NCBI GenBank assembly: GCA_947581865.1
Contig: CANPWA010000004.1
Coordinates: 62,001 to 126,000, forward strand
Length of the DNA: 64,000 nucleotides
Source: an uncultured Acetatifactor sp.
GTDB lineage: Bacteria > Bacillota > Clostridia > Lachnospirales > Lachnospiraceae
Direction: 5' to 3'
Below, in pieces: positions 17,701-26,225 of this stretch. Position 1 is the first letter of the stretch. Every line of letters starts with the position of its first letter. The translations under genes were made by a program, and so were the position numbers. The notes beneath the pieces are model-generated. The model did no database searches and was not told the origin of the DNA. It was given only the letters and a program-made list of their open reading frames with translations.

Positions 17701-18209
17701 ATATAATCCACAAATCCCCTGTAGAGTACTTCCAGATCCTTCAGCTTCTGCGCCAGCGCGCCGCGCCCGGAAGAATACTCGATCAGTTTTGCCACATCCT
17801 CCGTGCCGATGCCATACTGCATGAATTCCGAGATGGCGCTCTTGACCTCATGGATATATCCCTGGCGGTTCAGGAGACCCCCCAGCGCAGGCAGCTCATC
17901 CTTCAATCCCGCCGCCACACGCTGCAGGACCAGGCTTTTTCCCGTATCGTCCAGCACCGCTACATCCTCCGTTCCCACTTCCTCCAGAATGCGGTGCCCC
18001 AGTCGTCCGAAGCTGAGGACATCAATATTTAAGATCCCCCCGCGCTCCGACAGTGTCACCATGTCCTTCTGCGTCTGCATGGTAAACTGATCCGGCACGA
18101 TCATGAGAAAATTTCTGCCCGGATCCTCCTGCGCCCGATGTAAGATCTCTTCATATAATTGTCGGCTCTTGCCGGACCCGGACGGTCCGAAATAAAAACG
18201 CAAACCCAT
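14712..18209 (-). CDS. addB: ATP-dependent helicase/nuclease subunit B
   Basis: 1,165 residues. Begins with the AddB hallmark P-loop GPSGSGKS (8-15) and ends with a RecB-type nuclease domain (KVIDYKSG). The four Cys that hold the AddB iron-sulfur cluster can be seen: one in FAACAYRHF near residue 806 and three in ACTYCAYKKVCGF near 1126-1135. It partners the downstream AddA and provides Chi recognition in this family. The gene is followed by addA with a four-base overlap, while the exonuclease gene exoA lies downstream of addA's partner cluster boundary on its other side, 30 bases upstream of addB. Confidence 0.97.
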   Translation of the reverse strand: MGLRFYFGPSGSGKSRQLYEEILHRAQEDPGRNFLMIVPDQFTMQTQKDMVTLSERGGILNIDVLSFGRLGHRILEEVGTEDVAVLDDTGKSLVLQRVAAGLKDELPALGGLLNRQGYIHEVKSAISEFMQYGIGTEDVAKLIEYSSGRGALAQKLKDLEVLYRGFVDYIRGNYITTEEKLDVLARSLQQSKLIRESVVVFDGFTGFTPIQNRLIRELMRLCGEVIVTVTLGEGENPYLLDGEQRLFHLSKKTVADLEHLAAECGVRREPDVFIESWPETAAGGVPGAPGAGDEECATLTERFGRKICLRKKQGHRFENSPALAHLERMLFRYPCETYGEPQGEIRMFEALSPREEVHQTGLEICRLIREKGLAYRDIAIVVGDMEEYAPHVETEFSRMGIPCFLDRTRGIHLNPMIEYIKSALELFEKDFSYHAVFHYLRSGLADMTPEDVDELENYCIQTGMSGYRRFSRIFTHKTAQMGEDEEALAHLNALRKQLVEQVEMLRPEGRASASEYVEKLYAFLVANQVQEKLAEYERYFEAQQDPVRSREYAQIYRLVMELLEQIHSLLGQEELSLEEFADILESGIGEIEVGTIPQNVDRVTVGDMERTRLRQVKVLFFLGVNDGNIPKGASRGGIISDMDREFLRESGLELAPSPRQQMYIQRLYLYLNMTKPSERLYLSYSRVNNGGKTIRPAYLIETVQNLFLELSVDHPQNRPVMEQIVNPLQGREFLAKLLREYAEGSLADDRAREEFFTVYSAFGGDAELEQAAFARYRDLRLSRIVARLLYGRQLYNSVTRLETFAACAYRHFLQYGLSLKEREEFGFEAVDMGNVYHEVLEEFGAQLTENGYTWFDFPEEFCGRAVAKALESCAAVYGDTILYSSARNEYAIRRMGRVLTRTVLTLQEHLKRGSFRPEEYEFSFRSAENLSSIRVTLSEDERIHLQGRIDRIDTMEDGEHVYVKVIDYKSGSRQFDLAALYYGLQLQLVVYMNAALELETQRHPDKEIVPAALLYYHIDDPVVETAVELSDEELNDQIIKKLRMNGVVNGDPAVVEKLDGTMEEKSDVIPVEKKKDGSFSSRSDILSGEELALVSDYVNRKIREIGKQMLDGCISVNPYEKGTEEACTYCAYKKVCGFDSSVPGFEKRRLKSLDKETVLEEMRRE

Positions 18210-18239
18210 CCTTCGTTCTCCCAGAATCTCTCCGATGCT

Positions 18240-18992
18240 TTATCGTATATCCAGCTCCACGGGGCAATGATCCGACCCCATCACAAGGGGATGAATCTTC
18301 GCGTCCTCCAGCCGCTCTCTCATATCCTGCGACACCACAAAATAATCGATGCGCCACCCCACGTTCTTCGCCCGGGCGTTGGCCATATAAGACCACCAGG
18401 TATACGCGTCCGTCTGCTCCGGGTAAAAATACCGGAACGTATCTATAAATCCGCTCTCCATGACCCTGGTAAAGCAGGCTCTCTCCTCATCCGTGAAACC
18501 CGCGTTTTTATGGTTGGTCCTGGGGTTCTTTAAATCGATCTCCTGATGCGCCACGTTCAGATCCCCGCAGTAGATCACTCCCTTCCGGGTCGAGAGCTTC
18601 TTTACATAATCCAAAAAAGCCGCCTCCCACTCCATGCGGTAATCCAGTCTGGTCAGCTCCCTCTGGGAGTTGGGCACATACACCGTCACCACATAAAAGC
18701 TCTCAAACTCTGCCGTGATCACCCGCCCCTCGCGGTCATGCTCCTCCACGCCGATACCGAAGGTCACGTTTACAGGCTCTTTTTTGGTAAAGAGTGCGGT
18801 TCCCGAATATCCCTTTTTCTCCGCGTAATTCCAATACTGATGATACCCGGGCAGCTCTAAGTCATGCTGGCCCGCCTGCAGCTTTGTCTCCTGCAGACAG
18901 AACACATCCGCGTCCGCCTCGTTAAAAAAATCCAGAAAACCCTTCTGCAGACAGGCTCTGATCCCGTTTACATTCCATGATACCAGTTTCAT
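18240..18992 (-). CDS. exoA: Exodeoxyribonuclease III-type AP endonuclease
   Basis: 250 residues, typical for ExoA/Xth. It starts [13 protein letters not shown] and has the EEP-superfamily catalytic residues: the Glu of [17 protein letters not shown] with the catalytic Asp/Asn pair, and [10 protein letters not shown] at the end. It cuts DNA at abasic sites and removes blocked 3' ends. I take ATG 18992 rather than an in-frame ATG 43 codons upstream, because all family homology begins there and AAAGG lies a suitable distance before it. It precedes addB by 30 bases, so a DNA-repair transcription unit exoA-addB-addA is likely. Confidence 0.95.
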   Translation of the reverse strand: MKLVSWNVNGIRACLQKGFLDFFNEADADVFCLQETKLQAGQHDLELPGYHQYWNYAEKKGYSGTALFTKKEPVNVTFGIGVEEHDREGRVITAEFESFYVVTVYVPNSQRELTRLDYRMEWEAAFLDYVKKLSTRKGVIYCGDLNVAHQEIDLKNPRTNHKNAGFTDEERACFTRVMESGFIDTFRYFYPEQTDAYTWWSYMANARAKNVGWRIDYFVVSQDMRERLEDAKIHPLVMGSDHCPVELDIR

Positions 18993-19149
18993 ATAGATTG
19001 CCCTTTCCTTTCTGTTCAGGTCAAAAATCCTCCGGGTGCCCGGATACGCCCCCGGCATCCTCATAAGATAGAGACGGAACAAAAGTTTCCTCTCTGACCA
19101 GCTTATCGTCTCTTTTATCATATCACAAGAAGAATCATAAGGAAAGCTA

Positions 19150-19178
19150 TTGTAAAAGTCCGCGATTACAGATAAAAT
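19150..19178 (+). promoter_or_regulatory. Sigma-A-type promoter for the HAD phosphatase gene
   Basis: TTGTAA (19150-19155), 17-base spacer, TAAAAT (19173-19178); start of transcription about 25 bases before the ATG. Confidence 0.6.
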
Positions 19179-19210
19179 AATAAAAAATTGTAAGGGGAAA
19201 GAAAACCACC

Positions 19211-20029
19211 ATGAAAGAAAACGCAGGGCTGAAACATAAGAAACTTTTTTTATTTGACATAGACGGAACCCTTGCCGTGGGCGACACGCTTCTCGACGGC
19301 AGCAGACAGATTTTGGAATACATCGACTCCATCGGCGGCAGATCCTGCTTTATCACCAACAATTCCACCAAAAGCGGCAGCGACTATGTGGAGCGGTTCC
19401 GCAAAGTATTTCATCTTAAGACCTCCGAAGAACAGTTTATCACCTCCGGATACATGACGCTGAGATTTCTCTTAAGCAATTTTATGAATCGTAAAATTTA
19501 TGTGTTGGGAACCTCCTCGTTCATCGCGGAACTGCGAAGAAACGGTCTCGACATCACGGAAGTGTGCGAGGAGGGAATCGCCTGCGCGGTGGCGGCATAT
19601 GACAGCGAACTAAACTATGACAAACTGACCCAGGCGAGCAAGGTGCTGCTCACCATGGATGTACCCTTTTACGGAACCAATCCCGACCTGCGCTGCCCCA
19701 TCGACTTTGGCTTTGTCCCCGACTGCGGCGCCATCTGCCGGATGCTCACCGACACCACGGATAAAGAACCCGTCTACCTGGGCAAACCAAACGGGGAGGT
19801 GATCTCTCTCTGCCTGGAACGCTTCGGCTTCTCCAAAGAGGAGACTCTGGTGGTGGGGGACCGGCTCTACACGGACATCGCCTGCGGCATCAACGGCGGA
19901 GTGGACAGTTGTGTGCTTTTTACCGGCGAGGCGAAGCCCGAGGACATGAAAAATACAAAATACCCCGCAGACTATGCCTTTGACAATGTCAGACAGCTCT
20001 GGCAGGCCTGTCAGGGTATTGATCGGTAA
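19211..20029 (+). CDS. HAD superfamily IIA (NagD-like) sugar-phosphate phosphatase
   Basis: 272 residues. HAD motif I is FDIDGTL (nucleophile Asp16, acid/base Asp18), motif II FITNNST, and motif [15 protein letters not shown] with the metal-binding Asp. The large cap between motifs II and III is the IIA (NagD/AraL/PNPase) type. Members dephosphorylate small sugar phosphates and often act in metabolite repair; the exact substrate is not readable here. AAGGGGAAAG precedes the ATG. The gene converges with the DegV gene, one base apart. Confidence 0.88.
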   Translation: MKENAGLKHKKLFLFDIDGTLAVGDTLLDGSRQILEYIDSIGGRSCFITNNSTKSGSDYVERFRKVFHLKTSEEQFITSGYMTLRFLLSNFMNRKIYVLGTSSFIAELRRNGLDITEVCEEGIACAVAAYDSELNYDKLTQASKVLLTMDVPFYGTNPDLRCPIDFGFVPDCGAICRMLTDTTDKEPVYLGKPNGEVISLCLERFGFSKEETLVVGDRLYTDIACGINGGVDSCVLFTGEAKPEDMKNTKYPADYAFDNVRQLWQACQGIDR

Positions 20030-20030
20030 C

Positions 20031-20948
20031 TTATTTAAGAATGCCCTTCTCCACGATCCCAAAACCCAGGGGATAAGGGCCTGTGTGAACACTGATGGCG
20101 GCTCCGATCTGATAAAGGGGGATATCTTCGATGGCATAGCCGTTTTCCCTGAGCGTCTCCAGCGCCTTGTCCCGGAAAGCCGCCGCCTCGTCGTAGTCAT
20201 AGCCGAATCCCATGGCGATGCTGTACCGCTCGATCCCCGCATTCACCTCCCTGAGATATTTCAACAATAAATCGATACATTTTCCCGTGGTGCCCTTGCG
20301 GCTCCTTCCGATGCCGGAGGGGAAAATCTCTCCCTGCATCAGCGTGATGATGGGGCGGATGCCCAGCACGCTTCCCGCCACACCGGCGACTTTCCCGATA
20401 CGCCCCCCGTGTTTGAGATATTCCATATCTCCCACCGTAAAGAAGATGCGCCCCGTGCTCTTGATCTCCTCGAGCCTTGCCACAGTCGCCTCATAGCCCA
20501 TTCCGCTGTCACGGAGATTGACCGCCTCAAGCACATAAATGCCCTGGAGAATGGTATTGATGGTGGAATCGATCACTGTGATCTCCGCGTCGGGATGCTC
20601 TTCCAGGATCATGGCTTTCGCGTTCATTGCCGACTGGTAGGAGCCGGAAAACTTCGTGGTGATACAGATACAGATAATGGGAACGCCTGCCTCCACATAA
20701 GGATTGAACACATCCATATAATCCTGCGCGGAAGGCATGGAGGATTTGGGGTAAATTTTGGGATTGTCCACCATTCTCTGATAAAAATCCCGAATGCCCA
20801 CCTCCACATTTTCCTTCTCATAATGCTCATCGTCAAAGGATACATAAAAGGGAACCACTGTCACATTTTTCTCGGCAGTAAGCTTTGGGGGCAGATCGCA
20901 GGAACCGTCCGAAATAATATGAAATGCCTCTTTTCCAATATCGCTCAT
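20031..20948 (-). CDS. DegV family fatty-acid-binding protein
   Basis: 305 residues. Matches the DegV fold throughout: IISDGSCDLPP near the N-terminus, VPFYVSFDDEHY, SSMPSAQDYMDVF, SGSYQSAMNAKAM, and the C-terminal HTGPYPLGFGIV with the conserved HTGPG-like turn. DegV/FakB proteins hold a fatty acid and hand it to the kinase FakA, which makes acyl phosphate for phospholipid synthesis; FakA is not seen here. The ATG at 20948 has AAAGG upstream, while the in-frame ATG at 20978 has no ribosome site. Its leader carries two tandem 18-bp repeats. Confidence 0.92.
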   Translation of the reverse strand: MSDIGKEAFHIISDGSCDLPPKLTAEKNVTVVPFYVSFDDEHYEKENVEVGIRDFYQRMVDNPKIYPKSSMPSAQDYMDVFNPYVEAGVPIICICITTKFSGSYQSAMNAKAMILEEHPDAEITVIDSTINTILQGIYVLEAVNLRDSGMGYEATVARLEEIKSTGRIFFTVGDMEYLKHGGRIGKVAGVAGSVLGIRPIITLMQGEIFPSGIGRSRKGTTGKCIDLLLKYLREVNAGIERYSIAMGFGYDYDEAAAFRDKALETLRENGYAIEDIPLYQIGAAISVHTGPYPLGFGIVEKGILK

Positions 20949-20985
20949 TGTTTTCAAACCTTTCTTAAATAAATTCAATAAATTC

Positions 20986-21021
20986 GTGAAAATTCCATTA
21001 AATGTGAAAATTCCATTAAAT
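20986..21021 (-). repeat. Two perfect tandem copies of an 18-bp unit in the degV-type leader
   Basis: The plus strand shows GTGAAAATTCCATTAAAT at 20986-21003 and again at 21004-21021, with no mismatch. The repeats lie between the promoter (21063-21091) and the DegV start, so they are within the transcribed leader. They could be an operator placed in the leader or a simple duplication. Confidence 0.9.
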
Positions 21022-21062
21022 ATTGTTTCCTTCTTTTCAGGATTCCTTCTTGAATAAGGTAT

Positions 21063-21091
21063 ATTATACCGTGTTTTGCTCTGGAATGCAA
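21063..21091 (-). promoter_or_regulatory. Sigma-A-type promoter for the DegV gene
   Basis: Minus-strand TTGCAT (21091-21086), 17-base spacer, TATAAT (21068-21063). This predicts a leader of about 108 bases ahead of ATG 20948. Confidence 0.75.
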
Positions 21092-21168
21092 TATCTAATC
21101 ACATAAATATTTCGATAAATGGTTTTAAAAACTACTTTTTGTTTTGCGGGCAGTTTTCCACAAAACAC

Positions 21169-21196
21169 TTGCAATTCCCTCCGTGCGTGTTATAAT
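21169..21196 (+). promoter_or_regulatory. Promoter of the tRNA-Val gene
   Basis: TTGCAA (21169-21174), 16-base spacer, perfect TATAAT (21191-21196), ten bases before the mature 5' end of the tRNA. Confidence 0.75.
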
Positions 21197-21205
21197 AGAT
21201 TTCAT

Positions 21206-21279
21206 GGAAGCATAGCTCAGCCGGGATGAGCGTTCGCCTCACACGCGAAAGGTCAGGAGTTCGAGCCTCCTTGCTTCCA
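21206..21279 (+). tRNA. tRNA-Val (anticodon CAC)
   Basis: Folds as a complete cloverleaf: acceptor GGAAGCA/TGCTTCC, D arm GCTC/GAGC, anticodon stem TTCGC/GCGAA around the loop CTCACAC (anticodon CAC, reading GTG), T arm AGGAG/CTCCT with loop TTCGAGC. Discriminator is A and CCA is not encoded. It is a single gene with its own promoter; a T-rich stretch follows. Confidence 0.93.
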
Positions 21280-21553
21280 TTTTTGCTGCCTTTTTGTACG
21301 GATCCGTCTGCATAACCTTCTCTTTCCCGGGCATCCTGCACGTTCTCCTGCAACAGATACGCATAATCACCGTCGATCCGGCTTACGATATACATTTTGG
21401 CTGACATATCCATACCACTATCCTCCCGTCGTTCATTCCCGTCTGAATTTCGTTTCCATTATGGTCCTATTTTACAGAAACTCCCCCAAAATCGCAAACC
21501 CTTCTCTCCCCCGGACAGCCCCGTTAAAATCGGCTCGAAACCTCATATTGGTA

Positions 21554-21582
21554 TTGACTTTAACAGGGCAACTTGCTAATAT
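21554..21582 (+). promoter_or_regulatory. Promoter of the amino acid ABC transporter genes
   Basis: TTGACT (21554-21559), 17-base spacer, TAATAT (21577-21582). A TATAAT overlaps at 21580-21585 but would need a 20-base spacer. The 40-base leader shows no riboswitch or T-box. The stretch 21414-21553 upstream holds nothing I recognise. Confidence 0.6.
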
Positions 21583-21625
21583 AATGACGTAACTTCTGCA
21601 TTATTTTAAGAAGGAGGAGAAAATT

Positions 21626-22486
21626 ATGAAAAAGTTACTTGCAATGTTGTTGACTGCCTCTGTGATCATGGCAGTGGCAGGCTGTGGAAACACCCCTGCT
21701 TCCGGCTCCGACGCAAAGCCCGATGCCCAGCCTTCCGAGTCCTCTGTGGCTGCTGAGTCTTCTCAGGAAACCTCTCAGGAGAGCGACCTGGCTTATGTGC
21801 AGGACAAGGGAACGCTGGTAGTGGGCATCACGGAATTTGAGCCCATGGATTATCAGGATGAAAACGGAGAATGGATCGGTTTTGATGCCGACATGGCAAA
21901 GGCCTTCGGCGAAAGTCTCGGTGTTGACGTCGAGTTTATCGTCATTGACTGGGACAACAAGATCATGGAGCTTAACGGCAAGACCATCGACTGTGTGTGG
22001 AACGGCATGACCCTGACCAGCGAGGTTACCAGTGCAATGGAATGCTCCAAGACCTATCTGAACAACGCACAGGTGGTAGTGGTGCCCGCCGATGTGGCTG
22101 ACCAGTATCAGGATACGGACAGTCTCTCCGGGCTGACTTTTGCCGTTGAAACCGGAAGTGCCGGTGAGGAGCAGGTATCCGGGCTGAATCTGAAATACAC
22201 CGCTGTTGCCTCTCAGGCAGACGCACTGATGGAAGTGAGCGCCAAAACCTCCGATGCCGCTGTCATCGACTCTCTGATGGCTGCTGCCATGATCGGAGAG
22301 GGAACCGGTTATGCGGACCTGACCTACACCGTCAGCCTCAACAGTGAGGAATATGGCGTGGGATTCCGCAAGGGTTCCGATCTGGCTTCTGCTTTAAACG
22401 ACTTCTTCGCTGCAAGCTATGCCGACGGAAGTCTTCTGGAATGCGCCAAGACCTACGGCGTACAGGCTGCACTGATCGAACAGTAA
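21626..22486 (+). CDS. Amino acid ABC transporter substrate-binding lipoprotein (family 3)
   Basis: 286 residues. Signal peptide with lipobox VAGC (Cys20), a Ser/Glu-rich linker to about residue 50, then a family-3 solute-binding domain: GTLVVGITEFEPMDY, GFDADMAKAFGESLGV, and the lobe hinge TFAVETGSAGEEQ. It should sit on the outer face of the membrane and deliver a polar amino acid to the permease downstream. The ligand (cystine, glutamine, arginine or similar) cannot be told from the motifs. AAGGAGGAG precedes the ATG. Confidence 0.93.
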   Translation: MKKLLAMLLTASVIMAVAGCGNTPASGSDAKPDAQPSESSVAAESSQETSQESDLAYVQDKGTLVVGITEFEPMDYQDENGEWIGFDADMAKAFGESLGVDVEFIVIDWDNKIMELNGKTIDCVWNGMTLTSEVTSAMECSKTYLNNAQVVVVPADVADQYQDTDSLSGLTFAVETGSAGEEQVSGLNLKYTAVASQADALMEVSAKTSDAAVIDSLMAAAMIGEGTGYADLTYTVSLNSEEYGVGFRKGSDLASALNDFFAASYADGSLLECAKTYGVQAALIEQ

Positions 22487-22501
22487 GGCAAAGACTTTAC
22501 C

Positions 22502-22536
22502 AAATAGAGAGCGGGCTTTCTTCCGCTCTCTATTTT
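22502..22536 (+). terminator. Hairpin between binding-protein and permease genes
   Basis: AAATAGAGAGCGG (22502-22514) pairs perfectly with CCGCTCTCTATTT (22523-22535), leaving an eight-base loop, with a short T-rich tail. As the permease gene follows 46 bases later without an obvious promoter, this probably acts as a partial terminator or mRNA stabiliser that keeps the binding protein in excess. Confidence 0.75.
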
Positions 22537-22581
22537 GCTCATAGGAACAGATCAATCGACTACAGAGGATAGGATGAAGTT

Positions 22582-23268
22582 ATGGAACTGGTTATGGAAC
22601 AGATGCCCGTTGTCATCAACGCGCTGAACACGGGATTTTTACAGACGTTAAAACTCTTTTTTGTGACGCTGGCCGGGGCAGTCCCCCTGGGGCTGATCAT
22701 CGCCTTCGGCTCCATGTCCAGATTCAAACCCATAAGCTGGGCGTGCCGGGTTCTCGTGTGGATCGTCCGGGGAACCCCCCTGATGATACAGCTTCTGATC
22801 ATCTATTACTTTCCCGGGCTGGTGCTGGACAATCCCATCTGGGGCGGAGGCGAGACCGGACGTTTTCTGGCGGCATCGGTCTCCTTCATCCTCAATTATG
22901 CCTGCTACTTCTCCGAGATCTACCGCGGCGGCATCCAGGGTGTCCCTGTGGGACAGGAGGAAGCCGGGCTGGTACTGGGAATGACCAAATCCCAGATTTT
23001 CTTCCGCGTAACCCTGCTGCAGATGATCAAACGCATTGTCCCCCCCATGTCCAACGAGATCATCACGCTGGTAAAAGATACCTCTCTGGCGCGCATTATC
23101 GCGCTGCAGGAGATCATCTGGGCCGGACAATCCTTTATGAAAGGATCCCACGGTATTTCCGGCGCCATCTGGCCTTTGTTTTTCACCGCAGTCTATTATC
23201 TCTTATGTAACGGTATCCTGACCATACTGCTGGGGCGGCTTGAGAAAAAGCTGGATTATTTCCGATAA
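22582..23268 (+). CDS. Amino acid ABC transporter permease
   Basis: 228 residues, five predicted helices. The N-terminal [15 protein letters not shown] and [12 protein letters not shown] are typical of HisM/GlnP-type permeases, and the EAA loop [19 protein letters not shown] contacts the ATPase. A homodimer is likely because only one permease gene is present. It is followed by the ATPase gene 14 bases later. Confidence 0.94.
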   Translation: MELVMEQMPVVINALNTGFLQTLKLFFVTLAGAVPLGLIIAFGSMSRFKPISWACRVLVWIVRGTPLMIQLLIIYYFPGLVLDNPIWGGGETGRFLAASVSFILNYACYFSEIYRGGIQGVPVGQEEAGLVLGMTKSQIFFRVTLLQMIKRIVPPMSNEIITLVKDTSLARIIALQEIIWAGQSFMKGSHGISGAIWPLFFTAVYYLLCNGILTILLGRLEKKLDYFR

Positions 23269-23282
23269 GGGAGGAGACGACT

Positions 23283-24074
23283 ATGCCGATTTTAGAAGTG
23301 GAACATATCCAAAAAAAATTTGAACACACGGAGGTCCTGAAAGATCTGAGTTTCTCTCTGGAACAGGGACAGGTACTCTCCATCATCGGCTCCTCGGGAA
23401 GCGGCAAGACCACTCTCCTGCGCTGTCTGAATTTTCTGGAGCGCCCGGACCACGGCATCATCCGCGTAAACGGCGAGACTCTGTTTGACGCATCCGCCCC
23501 CGGGAGCGCCCGGGAATCCGACATCCGCCGGAAACGCCTGCACTTTGGTCTGGTATTTCAGTCCTTCAATCTGTTCCCCCAGTACACTGCCCGTCAAAAT
23601 GTCATGCTGGCGCGGGAACTTCTGGCAAAGGAACTGCCGGACTACAGGGAGCGCAAAAAAGAGATTCAACAGGAAATTGCCGCCCAGGCGGAGACACTGC
23701 TCACCCAGATGGGGCTGCTAAACCGCATGGACAATTATCCCCACCAGCTCTCCGGCGGTCAATGCCAGCGTGTTGCCATCGCCCGTGCCTTGGCTCTGCA
23801 GCCCGACATTCTCTGCTTTGACGAGCCCACCTCTGCCCTCGACCCGGAGCTTACCGGCGAAGTGCTGAAAGTGATCAGGGAACTTGCCGTACAGGACACT
23901 ACCATGATCATCGTCACCCATGAGATGTCCTTCGCCAGAGAAGTGTCCGACCGGATCATCTTCATGGATAACGGATATATCTTAGAGCAGGGCACCCCCA
24001 AACAGGTTTTTGAACATCCCAGGGAAGAACGCACCAGACAATTTCTGTCAAACTACCAGGGGGAAAACCGATAA
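23283..24074 (+). CDS. Amino acid ABC transporter ATP-binding protein
   Basis: 263 residues. Walker [13 protein letters not shown] (from about residue 36), Q loop [10 protein letters not shown], signature [15 protein letters not shown], Walker [15 protein letters not shown] and the switch His in IIVTHEM. The organisation matches GlnQ/TcyC-type ATPases of polar amino acid importers. A small insertion (residues about 75-85 and 118-135) lengthens it slightly against the 240-residue norm. Confidence 0.95.
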   Translation: MPILEVEHIQKKFEHTEVLKDLSFSLEQGQVLSIIGSSGSGKTTLLRCLNFLERPDHGIIRVNGETLFDASAPGSARESDIRRKRLHFGLVFQSFNLFPQYTARQNVMLARELLAKELPDYRERKKEIQQEIAAQAETLLTQMGLLNRMDNYPHQLSGGQCQRVAIARALALQPDILCFDEPTSALDPELTGEVLKVIRELAVQDTTMIIVTHEMSFAREVSDRIIFMDNGYILEQGTPKQVFEHPREERTRQFLSNYQGENR

Positions 24075-24129
24075 TGCCAGAGCGAGACCCCAGGCGATGA
24101 AAAAAGAGGCTGCCGCCGCGTCTTAAGCG

Positions 24130-25206
24130 TTAAGCCAACACCTCTTTATAGATTCTCAACACATTTTCTCCAAAGATCAGATCCAGCTGCCTCTGGGTAA
24201 AGCCCGCACCATGAAGGGCGTGCCAAAGCTTTTCCATGCTCTGCGCTCCGGGCAGCTCCCGATTGGTGTCAATGCCGTCAAAATCACTGCCAAGCCCCAG
24301 CACTTCCTCACCGCCCACACGGACAATGTGCCTGGCGTGACGCACCACCGCCTCTATGGTGCCGGGATTTTCCTTTCCCCCAGACGGAAGCTCCAAAAAA
24401 TCCGCGCAGAAATTCAGACCCATACACCCGCCCCGCCGTGCCAGACTGCGGATCATCTCGTCCGTCAGATTCCTCACACAGCCGCAGATCTCCCTGGCGT
24501 TGGAATGACTTGCCACAAAGGGCTTTCGTGTGGACTGCAATACGTCATAAAACCCACGGTCGGCAAGATGGGACACATCCGGGATCATTCCCAGCTCCTC
24601 CATGCGGCATACAAACTCTCTTCCCTTCCGGGTCAGCCCGCAGACGGTATCCGGCGTACACAGATACTTTGTCAGGTTGTTCTGAATCCTATCCCTCTCC
24701 CTTTGGGTACATTTTTCTTCCCGAAGCCGCCTGTATTCTCTCCATACCTCTTTCCCCACACCGCTGTCCAGATTCGGGCTGCCCAGTTCGTTGGGATGAT
24801 TCCAGGTGAGCGTCATCATGCGCACCCCCATGTCATAGAGACGCTCCAGCTTCTCAATATCCCCCTGACAGACTGCGCCCTCTTCCACGGTGAGCATAGC
24901 GGACAGCTTTCCCTCCCTGCGGTTTTTTTCGATATCTTCATACCGATATACAGGGGCAAGAATATCCGCATTTTGAGCCAGTTCCCCCAAGTAGACCTCA
25001 TAGAGGGAACACAACTCCTCCCAGGGCGTCCCGGCACATTCCCCGATATTGATAAACAATGCAAAATTCTGCAGAAGATAACCGCTCTCCCTCATTCGTT
25101 TCAAATCCACATGCAAAGTATTTTCCCGCAGCGCACATGCTTCGTTCTGCCTTCTGTGCCCTGCGATTTCCGATATGGTGTCACAGTGCATGTCAACTAT
25201 CTTCAC
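24130..25206 (-). CDS. Membrane dipeptidase family (M19, renal dipeptidase-like) metallopeptidase
   Basis: 358 residues, no signal peptide, so probably cytoplasmic. Zinc ligands of the M19 family are in place: MHCDT (His7, Asp9), the bridging Glu in TVEEGAVC, and the two His in DVSHLADRGF and ASHSNAREICG; the C-terminal GSDFDGID is also conserved. Members cleave dipeptides, including D-amino acid containing ones. It lies 14 bases downstream of the SGNH protein gene and may be cotranscribed with it. Confidence 0.92.
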   Translation of the reverse strand: MKIVDMHCDTISEIAGHRRQNEACALRENTLHVDLKRMRESGYLLQNFALFINIGECAGTPWEELCSLYEVYLGELAQNADILAPVYRYEDIEKNRREGKLSAMLTVEEGAVCQGDIEKLERLYDMGVRMMTLTWNHPNELGSPNLDSGVGKEVWREYRRLREEKCTQRERDRIQNNLTKYLCTPDTVCGLTRKGREFVCRMEELGMIPDVSHLADRGFYDVLQSTRKPFVASHSNAREICGCVRNLTDEMIRSLARRGGCMGLNFCADFLELPSGGKENPGTIEAVVRHARHIVRVGGEEVLGLGSDFDGIDTNRELPGAQSMEKLWHALHGAGFTQRQLDLIFGENVLRIYKEVLA

Positions 25207-25220
25207 AGCCCCGTTCTCCT

Positions 25221-26225
25221 TTACTGATCATAAACTACCGCATGACTTTTCAGATAATCCTTCCACAGCGGTATATACTGTGCCTTCAGGTGTACTCCGT
25301 CGTAAGTGTAGTCCGCGATCATGGCGCCATCCTCCCCGCACACCGCCTCATTCACATCCAGATAAAAAATGGTCTCATTGTCTGCCAGTTCGGCAATCCC
25401 CTCGTTCCTGACGGCAATCCCTTCGTTTGTGATATAGTCTCCCTGTGCGGACCGCTCTGCCGTCACCTGCATGATGCCCTGGAGATAAATAATGGCATCC
25501 GGCTGCATCTGTCGGATCCGTTCCACGCTCTCCGCATAATCCTGCAGAAAACTCTCCGCCGTTCCCGTGCCCATCTCATTGATGCCGATCATATAATAGA
25601 TCTTGGCAAACTGTCTTGCGGAAAGCGCCTCCTCCACCGTGATCTTCTGCCTCTCCCCGGGCACCTCCACGATCTTTGCAGTAAAGAGCTTGCGCACGGT
25701 CAGCCCTGTGGAGGCATAAAAGGCGCTGATATCCTGCAGCCCTCCATATTCATACATCCCCACTGTGCGGGAATCCCCTATAAACACCGCGTCCGCAAAA
25801 TAATCGTCCTCCACCGTATCAAAGGAGAAAGAGCGCGTCTCCTCCGGGTCCTGCTCCGGATCCCGCTCCGGATCCTGCCCGGGGTCTTGCTTTGCACTTT
25901 CCTCAGAGGGTCGTGCCGGGGTCTCTTTCCTTTGACTTTCCCCGGTGCCCGTCTGATATTCTCCCTGTCTTTCGTCCGGTCCCTCCTCCTGGTCCGGCAG
26001 ATCCCGGACGAACATTTCCATTCCCTCCCTGAAAGGATCCAGATAATATTTCCAGCCTCCCGTGGCCGTCAGGCACACCACTCCAAAAACAAGCAGGATC
26101 GTCAGATAGATCCTGTCCGGCGGAATCTTCTCCCACAGTCCCCTGATCCACAATATGCACTTTTCTATCTTTGTTATTTTCCTTCGGTTTCTCTGTCGTC
26201 TCAACCGACTTCCGCCCACTCTCAT
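25221..26225 (-). CDS. Membrane-anchored SGNH/GDSL-type hydrolase, partner of the MBOAT protein
   Basis: 334 residues. One membrane helix at about 38-58 follows a very basic N-terminus. An acidic, low-complexity linker (about 75-130) contains short Asp-Pro repeats (QDPGQDPERDPEQDP). The catalytic domain shows SGNH block I as FIGDSRTVGM, block III as GINEMG and block V as DGVHL with the catalytic Asp/His. The domain should face outside. Its ATG overlaps the MBOAT stop codon by one base (TAATG), so the two are translated together and probably transfer or trim acyl groups on a surface polymer. Confidence 0.85.
   Translation of the reverse strand: MRVGGSRLRRQRNRRKITKIEKCILWIRGLWEKIPPDRIYLTILLVFGVVCLTATGGWKYYLDPFREGMEMFVRDLPDQEEGPDERQGEYQTGTGESQRKETPARPSEESAKQDPGQDPERDPEQDPEETRSFSFDTVEDDYFADAVFIGDSRTVGMYEYGGLQDISAFYASTGLTVRKLFTAKIVEVPGERQKITVEEALSARQFAKIYYMIGINEMGTGTAESFLQDYAESVERIRQMQPDAIIYLQGIMQVTAERSAQGDYITNEGIAVRNEGIAELADNETIFYLDVNEAVCGEDGAMIADYTYDGVHLKAQYIPLWKDYLKSHAVVYDQ

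Larger units (their letters stand above)
21132..21413 (-). pseudogene. Probable remnant of a small DUF3006-like gene, reading into the antisense of tRNA-Val
   Basis: The frame from ATG 21413 begins MDMSAKMYIVSRIDGDYAYL, which resembles the N-terminus of small DUF3006-type proteins (a KYIVDRIEGDFA-like start, from memory). After about 45 residues it runs through the tRNA gene in antisense, which cannot be functional coding. The original gene seems to have lost its 3' part beside the tRNA 3' end. Either an old excision or recombination event at the tRNA or simple decay would explain it. I see no attachment-site duplication in the window. Confidence 0.4.
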
